Positions 1 to 6,094 of a stretch of DNA of 7,057 bases are shown here, piece by piece. Source of the stretch: CAYLOC01 sp964385195. GTDB taxonomy: Bacteria > Actinomycetota > Actinomycetes > Propionibacteriales > Nocardioidaceae. The notes beneath the pieces are model-generated. The model was not told where the DNA came from. It was given only the letters and a program-made list of their open reading frames with translations, and ran no database searches. The position numbers and the translations under genes are program-made. The first letter of the stretch is position 1. The number at the start of each line of letters is the position of its first letter. Location of the stretch: the NCBI GenBank assembly GCA_964385195.1, contig CAYLOC010000168.1, positions 1 to 7,057 of the forward strand, in the 5' to 3' direction.

Positions 1-1215
1 TTAGGTGGTGCCGCCGAAGAGCTCGTCCCGGGTCTGTTCGAGCGCGGACTGCAGCGCGCCGGTCAGGACGGGATGCGGCCCGAGCCCACTGGCCTCGATC
101 CGCGGCCGTAGCGGCATGGTCTCGGCCACCTGGTCGGCCACGAGTGTGCTGAAGGCTGCCCCTCCGGTCTGGCTGACCTCGCCGGCGAGCACCACGAGGG
201 TCGGGTCCACCACGGTCGCGACCGCGACCACACCCAGCGACACGCGGGCAGCCAGTTCCTCAAGAAACGCCTGACCCTTCTCGCCGGCGGCGAGCGCCGC
301 CCGCAGTGCCCGTCCGGGCTTGCGATGCCGGAACCCGTGGGAGGCAGCGAGGTCGATCACTCCCTGGGCCCCGACCAGGGCCTGGAAGCCACGCGCATAT
401 CCCTGGGGACTGTGTCCCGTCGGGCGCCGCTCGGCGCGGTGCCGCGCCGTGGTGGGTGCAGCGGCACCGGTCCGCGGGTCGACGACGGGGAGGTACCCGA
501 TCTCACCGGCGCCGCCGGAGGCGCCGCGGTAGAGCTGGTCCTGCAGGACCAGGGAGAGGCCGATGCCGCGTCCGAACCACAACAACGCGAACGTGGACAC
601 CCCTTGTGCCACACCGGACGCGTGCTCGGCGATCGCCACCAGGTTGGCGTCGTTCTCCAGCCGGACGTTCGTGCCGAGCTCTCCGCGGAGACGGGGCAGG
701 AGCCCGTGGCGCCACTGGGGGAGGTCCCAGGCGTACTCGATCTCCCCGGTTCGCGGGTCGATGAGGCCGGGGGAGCCGATGACGATCTGCCGCAGGGCAT
801 CGGCCGTCACACCTGCCTCCGTGGCGGCGGCCACGATGGCCTGATGGACTGCCGCAGCGGGGTCATCGACCCCCCGCATCGACGTCACCACCTTCCCGAC
901 GGTGTGGCCGGTGAGGTCGGCGACCGCGGTGACCGTGGAGTCCGGCCGGACGTCCACGCCGGCGACGTACGCCGCACCGGGCACCACGCCGTACAAGCGC
1001 GCGTTCGGCCCGCGCCGTCCGTCGACCTCACCGGCGCCGCCGACGAGGCCACGTGATTGCAGGCGCTCGATCAGCTGCCCGACCGTGACCTTGGACAGCC
1101 CGGTGTGATCGCTGATCTGGGTACGGGTGAGCGGGCCGTGCTCGACGAGCAGCTCCAGCGCCGCACGGTCGTTGATCGCCCGCAGCAGACGGGGCGTTCC
1201 GGGTGAATATGCCAT
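1..1215 (-). CDS. ROK-family transcriptional repressor (sugar-responsive)
   Basis: This 404-residue protein has the two-part layout of ROK (repressor, ORF, kinase) regulators. An N-terminal winged helix-turn-helix spans about residues 8-60, with the recognition helix near 38-52 (TGLSKVTVGQLIERL). A ROK sugar-binding fold follows from about residue 82. Retained ROK motifs are GSPGLID (147-153), ENDAN (187-191), GRGIG (215-219) and GGAGEIG (234-240). The glycine-rich phosphate loop of ROK kinases is absent (VDVRPDST at 87-94), so a repressor rather than a kinase is expected. The CxCGxxGC zinc motif that normally follows GEIGH is missing, the usual His is Tyr241, and the whole protein has no cysteine. 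The ATG at 1215 is preceded by GGGAAGG (minus strand, complement of 1220-1226). The gene is divergent from the transporter operon and a palindrome lies between them, so control of that operon and of itself is inferred. The family is secure; the ligand is unknown. Confidence 0.93.
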   Translation of the reverse strand: MAYSPGTPRLLRAINDRAALELLVEHGPLTRTQISDHTGLSKVTVGQLIERLQSRGLVGGAGEVDGRRGPNARLYGVVPGAAYVAGVDVRPDSTVTAVADLTGHTVGKVVTSMRGVDDPAAAVHQAIVAAATEAGVTADALRQIVIGSPGLIDPRTGEIEYAWDLPQWRHGLLPRLRGELGTNVRLENDANLVAIAEHASGVAQGVSTFALLWFGRGIGLSLVLQDQLYRGASGGAGEIGYLPVVDPRTGAAAPTTARHRAERRPTGHSPQGYARGFQALVGAQGVIDLAASHGFRHRKPGRALRAALAAGEKGQAFLEELAARVSLGVVAVATVVDPTLVVLAGEVSQTGGAAFSTLVADQVAETMPLRPRIEASGLGPHPVLTGALQSALEQTRDELFGGTT

Positions 1216-1229
1216 GAGGCCTTCCCATT

Positions 1230-1242
1230 AGGAAAGTTTCCT
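1230..1242. promoter_or_regulatory. Probable ROK operator palindrome
   Basis: AGGAAAGTTTCCT is a perfect inverted repeat with 6-bp arms around one central base, lying in the divergent region between the ROK gene and the transporter operon. Beyond the core the symmetry is poor: TT on the left faces GT on the right. The A/T-rich centre flanked by GG/CC stands out from its GC-rich surroundings. Its position, just downstream of a minus-strand -10 box and upstream of the binding-protein gene, would let a bound repressor block both promoters. Binding by the adjacent ROK protein is inferred from position and symmetry. Confidence 0.72.
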
Positions 1243-1253
1243 GTTAGTTTCGC

Positions 1254-1259
1254 ACTATA
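1254..1259 (-). promoter_or_regulatory. Candidate -10 box for the ROK gene
   Basis: On the minus strand this reads TATAGT, a close match to the bacterial -10 consensus and unusual in such GC-rich DNA. Transcription would begin near 1247 and give a leader of about 30 nt before the ATG at 1215, with the palindrome (1230-1242) inside the early transcribed region. I could not find a convincing -35 hexamer at the normal spacing. The same AT-rich patch (1254-1260) could also serve the rightward promoter as an imperfect -10, but no good -35 is visible there either. Confidence 0.4.
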
Positions 1260-1319
1260 CGCCGACAGGGGTGATCGGCACCACATCCGTCTCGGCGCGG
1301 CACACCGCCAGAGCGAACC

Positions 1320-1327
1320 AGGAGGAG
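1320..1327 (+). promoter_or_regulatory. Strong ribosome binding site of the binding-protein gene
   Basis: AGGAGGAG lies a few bases before the GTG at 1331 and nearly matches the anti-Shine-Dalgarno complement. It decides the start: an in-frame upstream GTG at 1271 has no comparable site and would put 20 hydrophilic residues before the lipoprotein signal. Confidence 0.8.
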
Positions 1328-1330
1328 AAC

Positions 1331-1390
1331 GTGAAGGCTCGACACATAGCCGCCATCTCGGTCGCGGTAGCGCTCGCCGCGGCCGGCTGC
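1331..1390 (+). other. Lipoprotein signal peptide up to the acylated Cys20
   Basis: The first 20 codons encode a basic n-region (KARH), an Ala/Val/Ile core (residues 6-17) and the lipobox AAGC ending at Cys20. The -3 residue is Ala rather than the preferred Leu, which is tolerated. The mature protein would be lipid-anchored on the outer face of the membrane, with the low-complexity linker as a tether. Confidence 0.85.
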
Positions 1391-2731
1391 GGCGGCTCCA
1401 GTAGTGGAAGCACGGCGAGCGGCGGAGAGACGTCCTCGTCTCCGTCCGGCACGGCCACGGCCACCACCCCCGCCGCCTCGCCGGACACCGGAAGCAGCAG
1501 CGGTGGCGACGACGCCACGAGCGCCAGCGGGACGCTGACGGTCTGGCTCCAGGTCGACGCACAGAGCGGCTGGCCCAAGGTCGTGGCCGCCGCCACCGAC
1601 GCGTTCCACAAGAAGTACCCCAACGTCAAGGTCGACGTGCAGTACCAGCAGTGGGGGGACCACCTCACCAAGCTGGACGCCACCCTCACGGCCGGTAACG
1701 CGCCGGACGTGGTCGAGTTCGGCAACACCGAGACCACCAAGTACATGGCCGAGGGGGCTCTGGTCGACCTCAGCGGCGACACCTCCATGTTCGACAACTC
1801 CACGACATGGCTGGACGGGCTCGCCAAGTCCTGCACCTATGAGGGCAAGACGTACTGCGTGCCCTACTACGCCTCCTCCCGTGCCATCACCTACCGCACC
1901 GACATGTTCAAGAAAGCGGGCATCACCGCGCCCCCGACGTCGCTCGCCGAGCTGGACACGATGTGCAAGAAGCTGATGGACACCTACGGCGACGACCCGA
2001 ACTTCTCCGCGCTCTACCTGCCCGGCAAGAACTGGTACGCCGCCATGTCGTTCGTCTACGGCAAGGCCGGTGCGATCGCCACCAAGTCCGGTGACCAGTG
2101 GCAGCCCGGGCTGTCCTCGGCCAAGGCGCAAGCGGGGCTGAAGGAGTGGCTGAAGATCTACCAGGACTGCTCCCGTGCGGCACCGAACATCGACGAGGCA
2201 CACCCACAGCAGTACACGGTGATGGCCAAGGGCAAGGTCGCGATGATGTGGGGGCTCGGCTGGGAGTACGCCTCGGTCACCGCCCCCAAGGACAGCGGTG
2301 GAAACCCCGGGCTGAAAGGCAAGCTCGCCGTGTTCCCGATGCCGGGGTACCAGGCCGGCAAGCAGCTTCCTGCGTTCCTCGGAGGCTCGGACCTGGGGAT
2401 CCCCGTGAGCAGCAAGCACCAGGACTGGGCGAAGGCGTGGATCGCCGCCTTCACCAGTACGCCGGTGCAGACCAAGCTGGTGAAGACCGCGGGCCTGATC
2501 CCCAACACGACCAGCCTGCTGAAGCTGCTGACCTCGCCGTCGGACAAGGCCTTCGCCAAAGCCGCCTCCACGTCGTGGTTCGTGCCCACCTCGCCGAACT
2601 GGGCGGACGTGGAGAACCAGTCGGTGCTGACCACGATGCTGTCCTCGATCGCCAGCGGTAAGAGCTCGGTCGCCGACGCCACGAAGTCGGCGGACCAGAA
2701 GCTGGACACGATCTTGAACAAGGCGAGCTGA
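1331..2731 (+). CDS. ABC sugar importer, substrate-binding lipoprotein (SBP family 1)
   Basis: This 466-residue extracellular binding protein presents a sugar to the permease pair encoded just downstream. Residues 1-20 form a lipoprotein signal: basic MKAR start, hydrophobic core, AAAGC lipobox with Cys20. Residues 21 to about 67 are a flexible Ser/Gly/Thr/Ala/Pro linker. The family-1 (UgpB/MalE-like) fold then begins at GTLTVWLQ (67-74). Typical marks are FHKKYPNVKVDV (92-103), GNAPDVVEFGN (122-132), EGALVDLS (141-148), the aromatic run CVPYYASSRAITYRTDMF (176-193), GKVAMMWGLGWEY (301-313) and FLGGSDLGIP (349-358). Length is normal for the family. Cys168 and Cys176 flank a short hairpin and could form a disulfide. 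The GTG start is fixed by a strong ribosome site and by the signal peptide. The ligand cannot be read directly; the downstream GH3 enzyme suggests a GlcNAc-containing oligosaccharide. The operator upstream implies repression by the divergent ROK protein. Confidence 0.93.
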   Translation: MKARHIAAISVAVALAAAGCGGSSSGSTASGGETSSSPSGTATATTPAASPDTGSSSGGDDATSASGTLTVWLQVDAQSGWPKVVAAATDAFHKKYPNVKVDVQYQQWGDHLTKLDATLTAGNAPDVVEFGNTETTKYMAEGALVDLSGDTSMFDNSTTWLDGLAKSCTYEGKTYCVPYYASSRAITYRTDMFKKAGITAPPTSLAELDTMCKKLMDTYGDDPNFSALYLPGKNWYAAMSFVYGKAGAIATKSGDQWQPGLSSAKAQAGLKEWLKIYQDCSRAAPNIDEAHPQQYTVMAKGKVAMMWGLGWEYASVTAPKDSGGNPGLKGKLAVFPMPGYQAGKQLPAFLGGSDLGIPVSSKHQDWAKAWIAAFTSTPVQTKLVKTAGLIPNTTSLLKLLTSPSDKAFAKAASTSWFVPTSPNWADVENQSVLTTMLSSIASGKSSVADATKSADQKLDTILNKAS

Positions 2732-2747
2732 TCACAGGGGCCTCCCG

Positions 2748-3734
2748 GTGCCGACTGACACGAGAGACCCCCAGGCCGCCGGCGTGACGACCCCTGAGCC
2801 GTTGCGCCGGCGGCCGGCCACCCGCCGCCGGGGCAAGCCGTTGCGGGAGCGAGCGCTGCCGTACCTGCTGATGCTGCCGGCGGTCACCGTCGTGGTCGTC
2901 GTCCTCGGGTACCCGTTGTACTGGCTGGTGACGCTGTCCTTCCAGAACTACGGGCTCAAGCAGATCCTCACCGGCGAGACCGACTGGGTGGGTCTTGCCA
3001 ACTACACCGCGTTGTTCACCGGTGGCACCACCATCGACTTCCTCCCGATCCTGGCCAGGACGGTGGTGTTCACCGCGGTCAACGTCGGCCTCACGATCGT
3101 GCTCGGAGTCCTGATCGCGCTGCTACTCAGGCAGATGAGCCGGTGGGCGCGCCTGTTGCTGACCGGGGGACTGATCTTCGTCTGGGCCACCCCGGTCGTG
3201 GTGGCGATCCCCATCTGGCAGTGGATGTTCGACTATCAGTTCGGCGTACTGAACTGGCTGCTCACCAAACTCGGGTTCGACTTCACCAACCACAACTGGT
3301 TCGCCGACCCGACCGAGGGGCTGGCCGTGATTACCGGCCTGGTCGTCTGGGGAGCGCTGCCGTTCGTGATCATCGCGGTGTACGCGGCCCTGATGCAGGT
3401 CCCCGGCGAGCTCGAGGACGCCGCGCATGTCGACGGTGCGGGAGCGTTCGCCACGTTCTGGTACATCGTGTACCCGATCATCAAACCGATCGTGTTGATC
3501 ATGACCAGCCTGCAGGTGATCTGGGACTTCCAGGTCTTCAACCAGATCTGGATCATGCTCGGCGCCAACCCCACACCGGACTACTTCCTGATCGGTATCT
3601 TCTCCTTCTTCACCGCGTTCAAAGCCGGCGAGTACGGCATGGGCTCGGCGATCTCGGTGGTCATGGTCGTGGTCCTGTTCGTGTTCGGCTTCTCCTACAT
3701 CCGTCAGCTGGTGAAGGCAGGTGAGGTCCGGTGA
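2748..3734 (+). CDS. ABC sugar importer permease, MalF type
   Basis: This 328-residue inner-membrane permease forms half of the CUT1 transport channel. A basic cytoplasmic N-terminus (residues 16-35, Arg-rich) is followed by about six hydrophobic segments near 37-62, 104-127, 139-160, 191-213, 243-262 and 298-318. The cytoplasmic coupling loop (EAA motif) lies near 212-247, with EDAAHVDGAG (223-232) and the YP of the closing segment at 242-243; this loop docks the ATPase. The GTG start at 2748 has AGGGG (2736-2740) seven bases upstream. A later GTG at 2784 is possible but has a weaker site. It begins 16 nt after the binding-protein stop, and its own stop overlaps the next start by four bases (GTGA), so the three genes are translationally linked. 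No ATPase gene is present in the window. The family is clear; the substrate is inferred only from neighbours. Confidence 0.93.
   Translation: MPTDTRDPQAAGVTTPEPLRRRPATRRRGKPLRERALPYLLMLPAVTVVVVVLGYPLYWLVTLSFQNYGLKQILTGETDWVGLANYTALFTGGTTIDFLPILARTVVFTAVNVGLTIVLGVLIALLLRQMSRWARLLLTGGLIFVWATPVVVAIPIWQWMFDYQFGVLNWLLTKLGFDFTNHNWFADPTEGLAVITGLVVWGALPFVIIAVYAALMQVPGELEDAAHVDGAGAFATFWYIVYPIIKPIVLIMTSLQVIWDFQVFNQIWIMLGANPTPDYFLIGIFSFFTAFKAGEYGMGSAISVVMVVVLFVFGFSYIRQLVKAGEVR
3719..3734 (+). other. Translational coupling junction, GTGA overlap
   Basis: The stop of the MalF-type gene (TGA 3732-3734) overlaps the GTG start of the MalG-type gene (3731-3733). AGGTGAGG (3719-3726) sits inside the end of the upstream gene and serves as ribosome site. 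Such an overlap usually keeps the two permease halves in equal supply. Confidence 0.8.
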
Positions 3735-4633
3735 GCTCCACCGCGCAGGCTGCCGGCCGGGTACGCCGTGATGCGGCCGGCCGGCCACGAAGGCGACAGC
3801 GCGGCAGACGGTCCCGGGCCTCGCGCCTGGTGGCGAACGTCGTCGGCCTGCTGGTGCTGGTGGTCATGATCTTCCCGATCTACTGGATGATCAACACCGC
3901 GTTCAAGCCCGCCAGCGACACGCTCACCTACACCCCGCAGTTCTTCCCCGTGCATCCGACGCTGCACAACTTCGCGCAGGCATTGAGCAGGCCGTACTTT
4001 TGGAGCTCGGTCCTCAACAGCGTGATCGTGGTCGGCTGCACCGTCGTCTTCGCGCTGGTCGTGGCCTTCCTGGCCGCGGTTGCCGTGGCGCGGTTCCGGT
4101 TCTACGGCCAACGTGCCTTCTTGATCGTCATCCTGGCGGTCCAGATGATCCCGCTGACGGCACTGATCATCCCGATCTACGTCATGCTGGCCAAGGTCAA
4201 CCAGGTCAACACGCTGCTCGGCGTCATCATCACCTACCTCACGTTCGTGCTGCCCTACTCGGTGTGGATGCTGCGGGGCTTCGTCGAAGGCGTCCCCCGC
4301 GATCTGGAGGAGTCGGCCATGATCGACGGGTGTTCCCGGTTCGGGGCGATGGTGCGGATCCTGGTCCCGCTGGTGGCACCGGGGCTGGTGGCGGCCTCCA
4401 TCTACGCCGCCATCCAGGCCTGGAACGAGTACGTCATGGCCTACATCCTGCTCTCGGACCAGAGCAAGGAGACCGTCACCGTCTGGCTCGCCGGGTTCAC
4501 AACCAGCCACGGCACGGCGTACGGGCCGCTGATGGCCAGCGCCACCCTCATCGCGCTCCCGATCGTGATCTTCTTCATGGTGGTGCAGCACCGCATCGCA
4601 GAGGGCTTGACCGCGGGGGCGGTGAAGGGATGA
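3731..4633 (+). CDS. ABC sugar importer permease, MalG type
   Basis: This 300-residue protein is the second membrane half of the importer. An Arg-rich N-terminus (residues 10-32) precedes hydrophobic segments near 34-56, 94-119, 129-152, 162-182, 212-234 and 269-287. Family landmarks are FPIYWMINTAFKP (48-60), LHNFAQAL (78-85, the usual site of the 'NY' loop), the EAA loop with LEESAMIDG (192-200) and the VPLVAPG stretch (212-218), WNEYVMA (231-237), and a C-terminus ending EGLTAGAVKG (291-300), which is typical of MalG-like proteins. Length is slightly above the usual 270-290 because of the basic N-terminal tail. The GTG start overlaps the previous stop, and the TGA overlaps the ATG of the GH3 gene (ATGA at 4630-4633). 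It should pair with the 2748-3734 product and a nucleotide-binding subunit supplied from elsewhere. Confidence 0.94.
   Translation: MSSTAQAAGRVRRDAAGRPRRRQRGRRSRASRLVANVVGLLVLVVMIFPIYWMINTAFKPASDTLTYTPQFFPVHPTLHNFAQALSRPYFWSSVLNSVIVVGCTVVFALVVAFLAAVAVARFRFYGQRAFLIVILAVQMIPLTALIIPIYVMLAKVNQVNTLLGVIITYLTFVLPYSVWMLRGFVEGVPRDLEESAMIDGCSRFGAMVRILVPLVAPGLVAASIYAAIQAWNEYVMAYILLSDQSKETVTVWLAGFTTSHGTAYGPLMASATLIALPIVIFFMVVQHRIAEGLTAGAVKG
4621..4633 (+). other. Translational coupling junction, ATGA overlap
   Basis: The TGA of the MalG-type gene (4631-4633) overlaps the ATG of the GH3 gene (4630-4632). The ribosome site is GGTGA (4621-4625), the same core as at the preceding junction. This ties an intracellular glycosidase directly to the importer. 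Confidence 0.75.
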
Positions 4634-6069
4634 GCCCGGAGGCGTCACGGGTACGGCGGCTGGCGATGGGGACCCTGCTGGCCGCCTTCGACGGGGCCGA
4701 GGCGCCGGAGTGGGTTGTCCGGGCGCTCGGCGACGGCCTGGCCGGAGTCACGTTGTTCGCCCGGAACATCGAGACACCGGAGCAGGTCGCCAAGCTCACC
4801 GCCGACCTGTACCGCGTCCGTCCCGATGCCGTGGTGGCCACCGATGAGGAGGGCGGTGACGTTACCCGGCTCGGCCACCGGTTCGGCAGCCCCTACCCCG
4901 GGAACGCCGCACTCGGGGCGGCTGACGACACCGACCTGACCCAACAGGTGTACGCCGGCATGGCCGCTGAGCTCGCCGGGATCGGCGTCTCGGTCGACTT
5001 CGCGCCGTCGGTCGACGTCAACAACGATCCCGCCAACCCGATCATCGGCACCCGCGCCTTCGGGTCCGACCCGGTGCTGGTCAGCCGGCACGCTGCCGCG
5101 GCGGTCCGCGGGCTCCAGCAGGCCGGTGTGGCCGCCTGCGCCAAGCACTTCCCCGGACACGGGGCGGTGGCCGAGGACTCACACCTGACCGCCCCGGTGA
5201 CCGATGTGGGGCTGGACATCCTGCGGCAGCGAGACCTCCCGCCGTTCCGGGCGGCGGTGGCGGCCGGGAGCCGAGCCGTGATGAGCGCGCACATCCGCGT
5301 CCCCGACCTCACCGGCGAGGTACCCGCGACCCTGTCCGCCGCGGCCCTCACGGGGCTGCTGCGCACGGAGCTCGGCTTCGAGGGCGTGGTCGTGACCGAC
5401 GCCTTGGACATGGGGGCCGTGGAGGGGACGGTCGGCATGGCCGAGGGGTCGGTGCAGGCGCTGCGCGCCGGCGCCGACCTGCTGTGTATCGGGTCGGTCG
5501 CCGGCGCGTCGGTCGTCCACCGGGTGGTCGACCACATCGTCGGTGCCGTCGACGACGGAAGGCTCCCTCTGGAGCGGCTCCACGACGCCGCGAACCGCGC
5601 CCGCGGCCTCGGGGGCGAGCCGACCGGGTCCGCGCCGTCGCGCGCTGGTGCGGCGGCCGGTAGGGAGGCGGCCCGGCGGGCGCTCGTCGTCGAGGGCACG
5701 GTGCCCCCGCTACGGCGACCGGTGCTGGTGGAGGCCGAGGTGCCGCCGTCGATCGCGGAGGGGCCGCGGGCGTGGGGCCTCGGCGCGCTGACCGAGCCGC
5801 CCCTCGACGTACGCCGGGTGCACGACCTGGCGTCCGGGCTGGCCGCCGCGGACGGTGCGGCACGAAACGTGGTGCTGGTGTTGCGGGACGCCCACCGGTT
5901 CCGCTGGCAGCGCGACCTCGCGCAGACGCTGCAACGGCGCGCAGACCTGGTCGTGGTGGAGCTGGGACAGCCGGTGTGGCGCCCCGACGGATGCGCTGCC
6001 TATCTGGCCGCCTACGGCGCGGCGCTGCCGAACGTCACCGCGGTTGCCGAGGCGCTGGGCCTGCGGTGA
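4630..6069 (+). CDS. GH3 beta-N-acetylhexosaminidase, NagZ-like, cytoplasmic
   Basis: This 479-residue enzyme is expected to remove terminal beta-linked GlcNAc from an imported oligosaccharide or muropeptide. The TIM-barrel spans about residues 5-330. It carries TDEEGGDVTR (71-80), NPIIGTRAFG (136-145), the NagZ signature KHFPGHG (172-178) with DSH (183-185), and VVTDALDM (254-261). By family knowledge Asp183/His185 form the acid/base dyad that marks the GlcNAc-specific GH3 group, and Asp257 is the nucleophile. A smaller alpha/beta domain follows at about 345-479 (VVLVLRDAHRFRWQ at 414-427), giving the two-domain form. There is no signal peptide, so it acts inside the cell. The ATG overlaps the permease stop; the same frame stays open upstream to 4000, but that part is out-of-frame permease sequence. 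Most NagZ proteins have GGR where this has GGD (75-77), a form I recall from actinobacterial relatives including a reported phosphorylase. Whether it hydrolyses or phosphorolyses is not settled by sequence. Confidence 0.92.
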   Translation: MSPEASRVRRLAMGTLLAAFDGAEAPEWVVRALGDGLAGVTLFARNIETPEQVAKLTADLYRVRPDAVVATDEEGGDVTRLGHRFGSPYPGNAALGAADDTDLTQQVYAGMAAELAGIGVSVDFAPSVDVNNDPANPIIGTRAFGSDPVLVSRHAAAAVRGLQQAGVAACAKHFPGHGAVAEDSHLTAPVTDVGLDILRQRDLPPFRAAVAAGSRAVMSAHIRVPDLTGEVPATLSAAALTGLLRTELGFEGVVVTDALDMGAVEGTVGMAEGSVQALRAGADLLCIGSVAGASVVHRVVDHIVGAVDDGRLPLERLHDAANRARGLGGEPTGSAPSRAGAAAGREAARRALVVEGTVPPLRRPVLVEAEVPPSIAEGPRAWGLGALTEPPLDVRRVHDLASGLAAADGAARNVVLVLRDAHRFRWQRDLAQTLQRRADLVVVELGQPVWRPDGCAAYLAAYGAALPNVTAVAEALGLR

Positions 6070-6080
6070 CGGACGTGCCC

Positions 6081-6086
6081 TAGGGT
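6081..6086 (+). promoter_or_regulatory. Candidate -10 box for a leaderless dehydrogenase transcript
   Basis: TAGGGT matches the TANNNT form of -10 boxes common in high-GC actinobacteria. It ends 8 nt before the GTG at 6095, so transcription would start at or within a base of the start codon, as in leaderless mRNAs. No -35 hexamer is evident at 16-19 bp spacing. The box also forms part of the palindrome CCCTAGGG (6078-6085). The alternative is that this sequence only supplies AGGG as a weak ribosome site within the operon transcript. Confidence 0.35.
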
Positions 6087-6094
6087 CAGAAGGC

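Noticed and set aside
1271..1330. Earlier GTG start for the binding protein
   Set aside because: It would place 20 hydrophilic residues before the lipoprotein signal and lacks a ribosome site, while GTG 1331 has a near-perfect one.
1244..2419. Long minus-strand open frame (391 codons) opposite the binding-protein gene
   Set aside because: It is antisense to a clear family-1 binding protein and its translation is Gly/Arg/Val-rich without domain motifs. High third-position GC routinely opens such antisense frames.
4000..4629. Upstream extension of the GH3 frame, suggesting a 689-residue fusion
   Set aside because: The extra 210 residues are the MalG-type gene read in another frame. The GH3 homology begins at MSPEASRVRRLAMG from ATG 4630, which overlaps the permease stop as expected in this operon.
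3704..4648. Minus-strand open frame of 314 codons opposite the MalG-type gene
   Set aside because: The translation is dominated by Asp, His, Arg and Gln runs typical of antisense membrane-protein sequence, with no recognisable fold or ribosome site.
5348..5863. Minus-strand open frame of 171 codons, Arg/Pro-rich
   Set aside because: It lies opposite the GH3 C-terminal region and its composition is what reverse-strand GC-rich coding DNA yields; no motif is seen.
5855..6094. N-terminal extension of the dehydrogenase frame by 80 residues
   Set aside because: It overlaps the end of the GH3 gene and gives a Trp/Cys/Arg-rich sequence unlike the family. The natural start is MKVVLPFS at GTG 6095, or GTG 6101.
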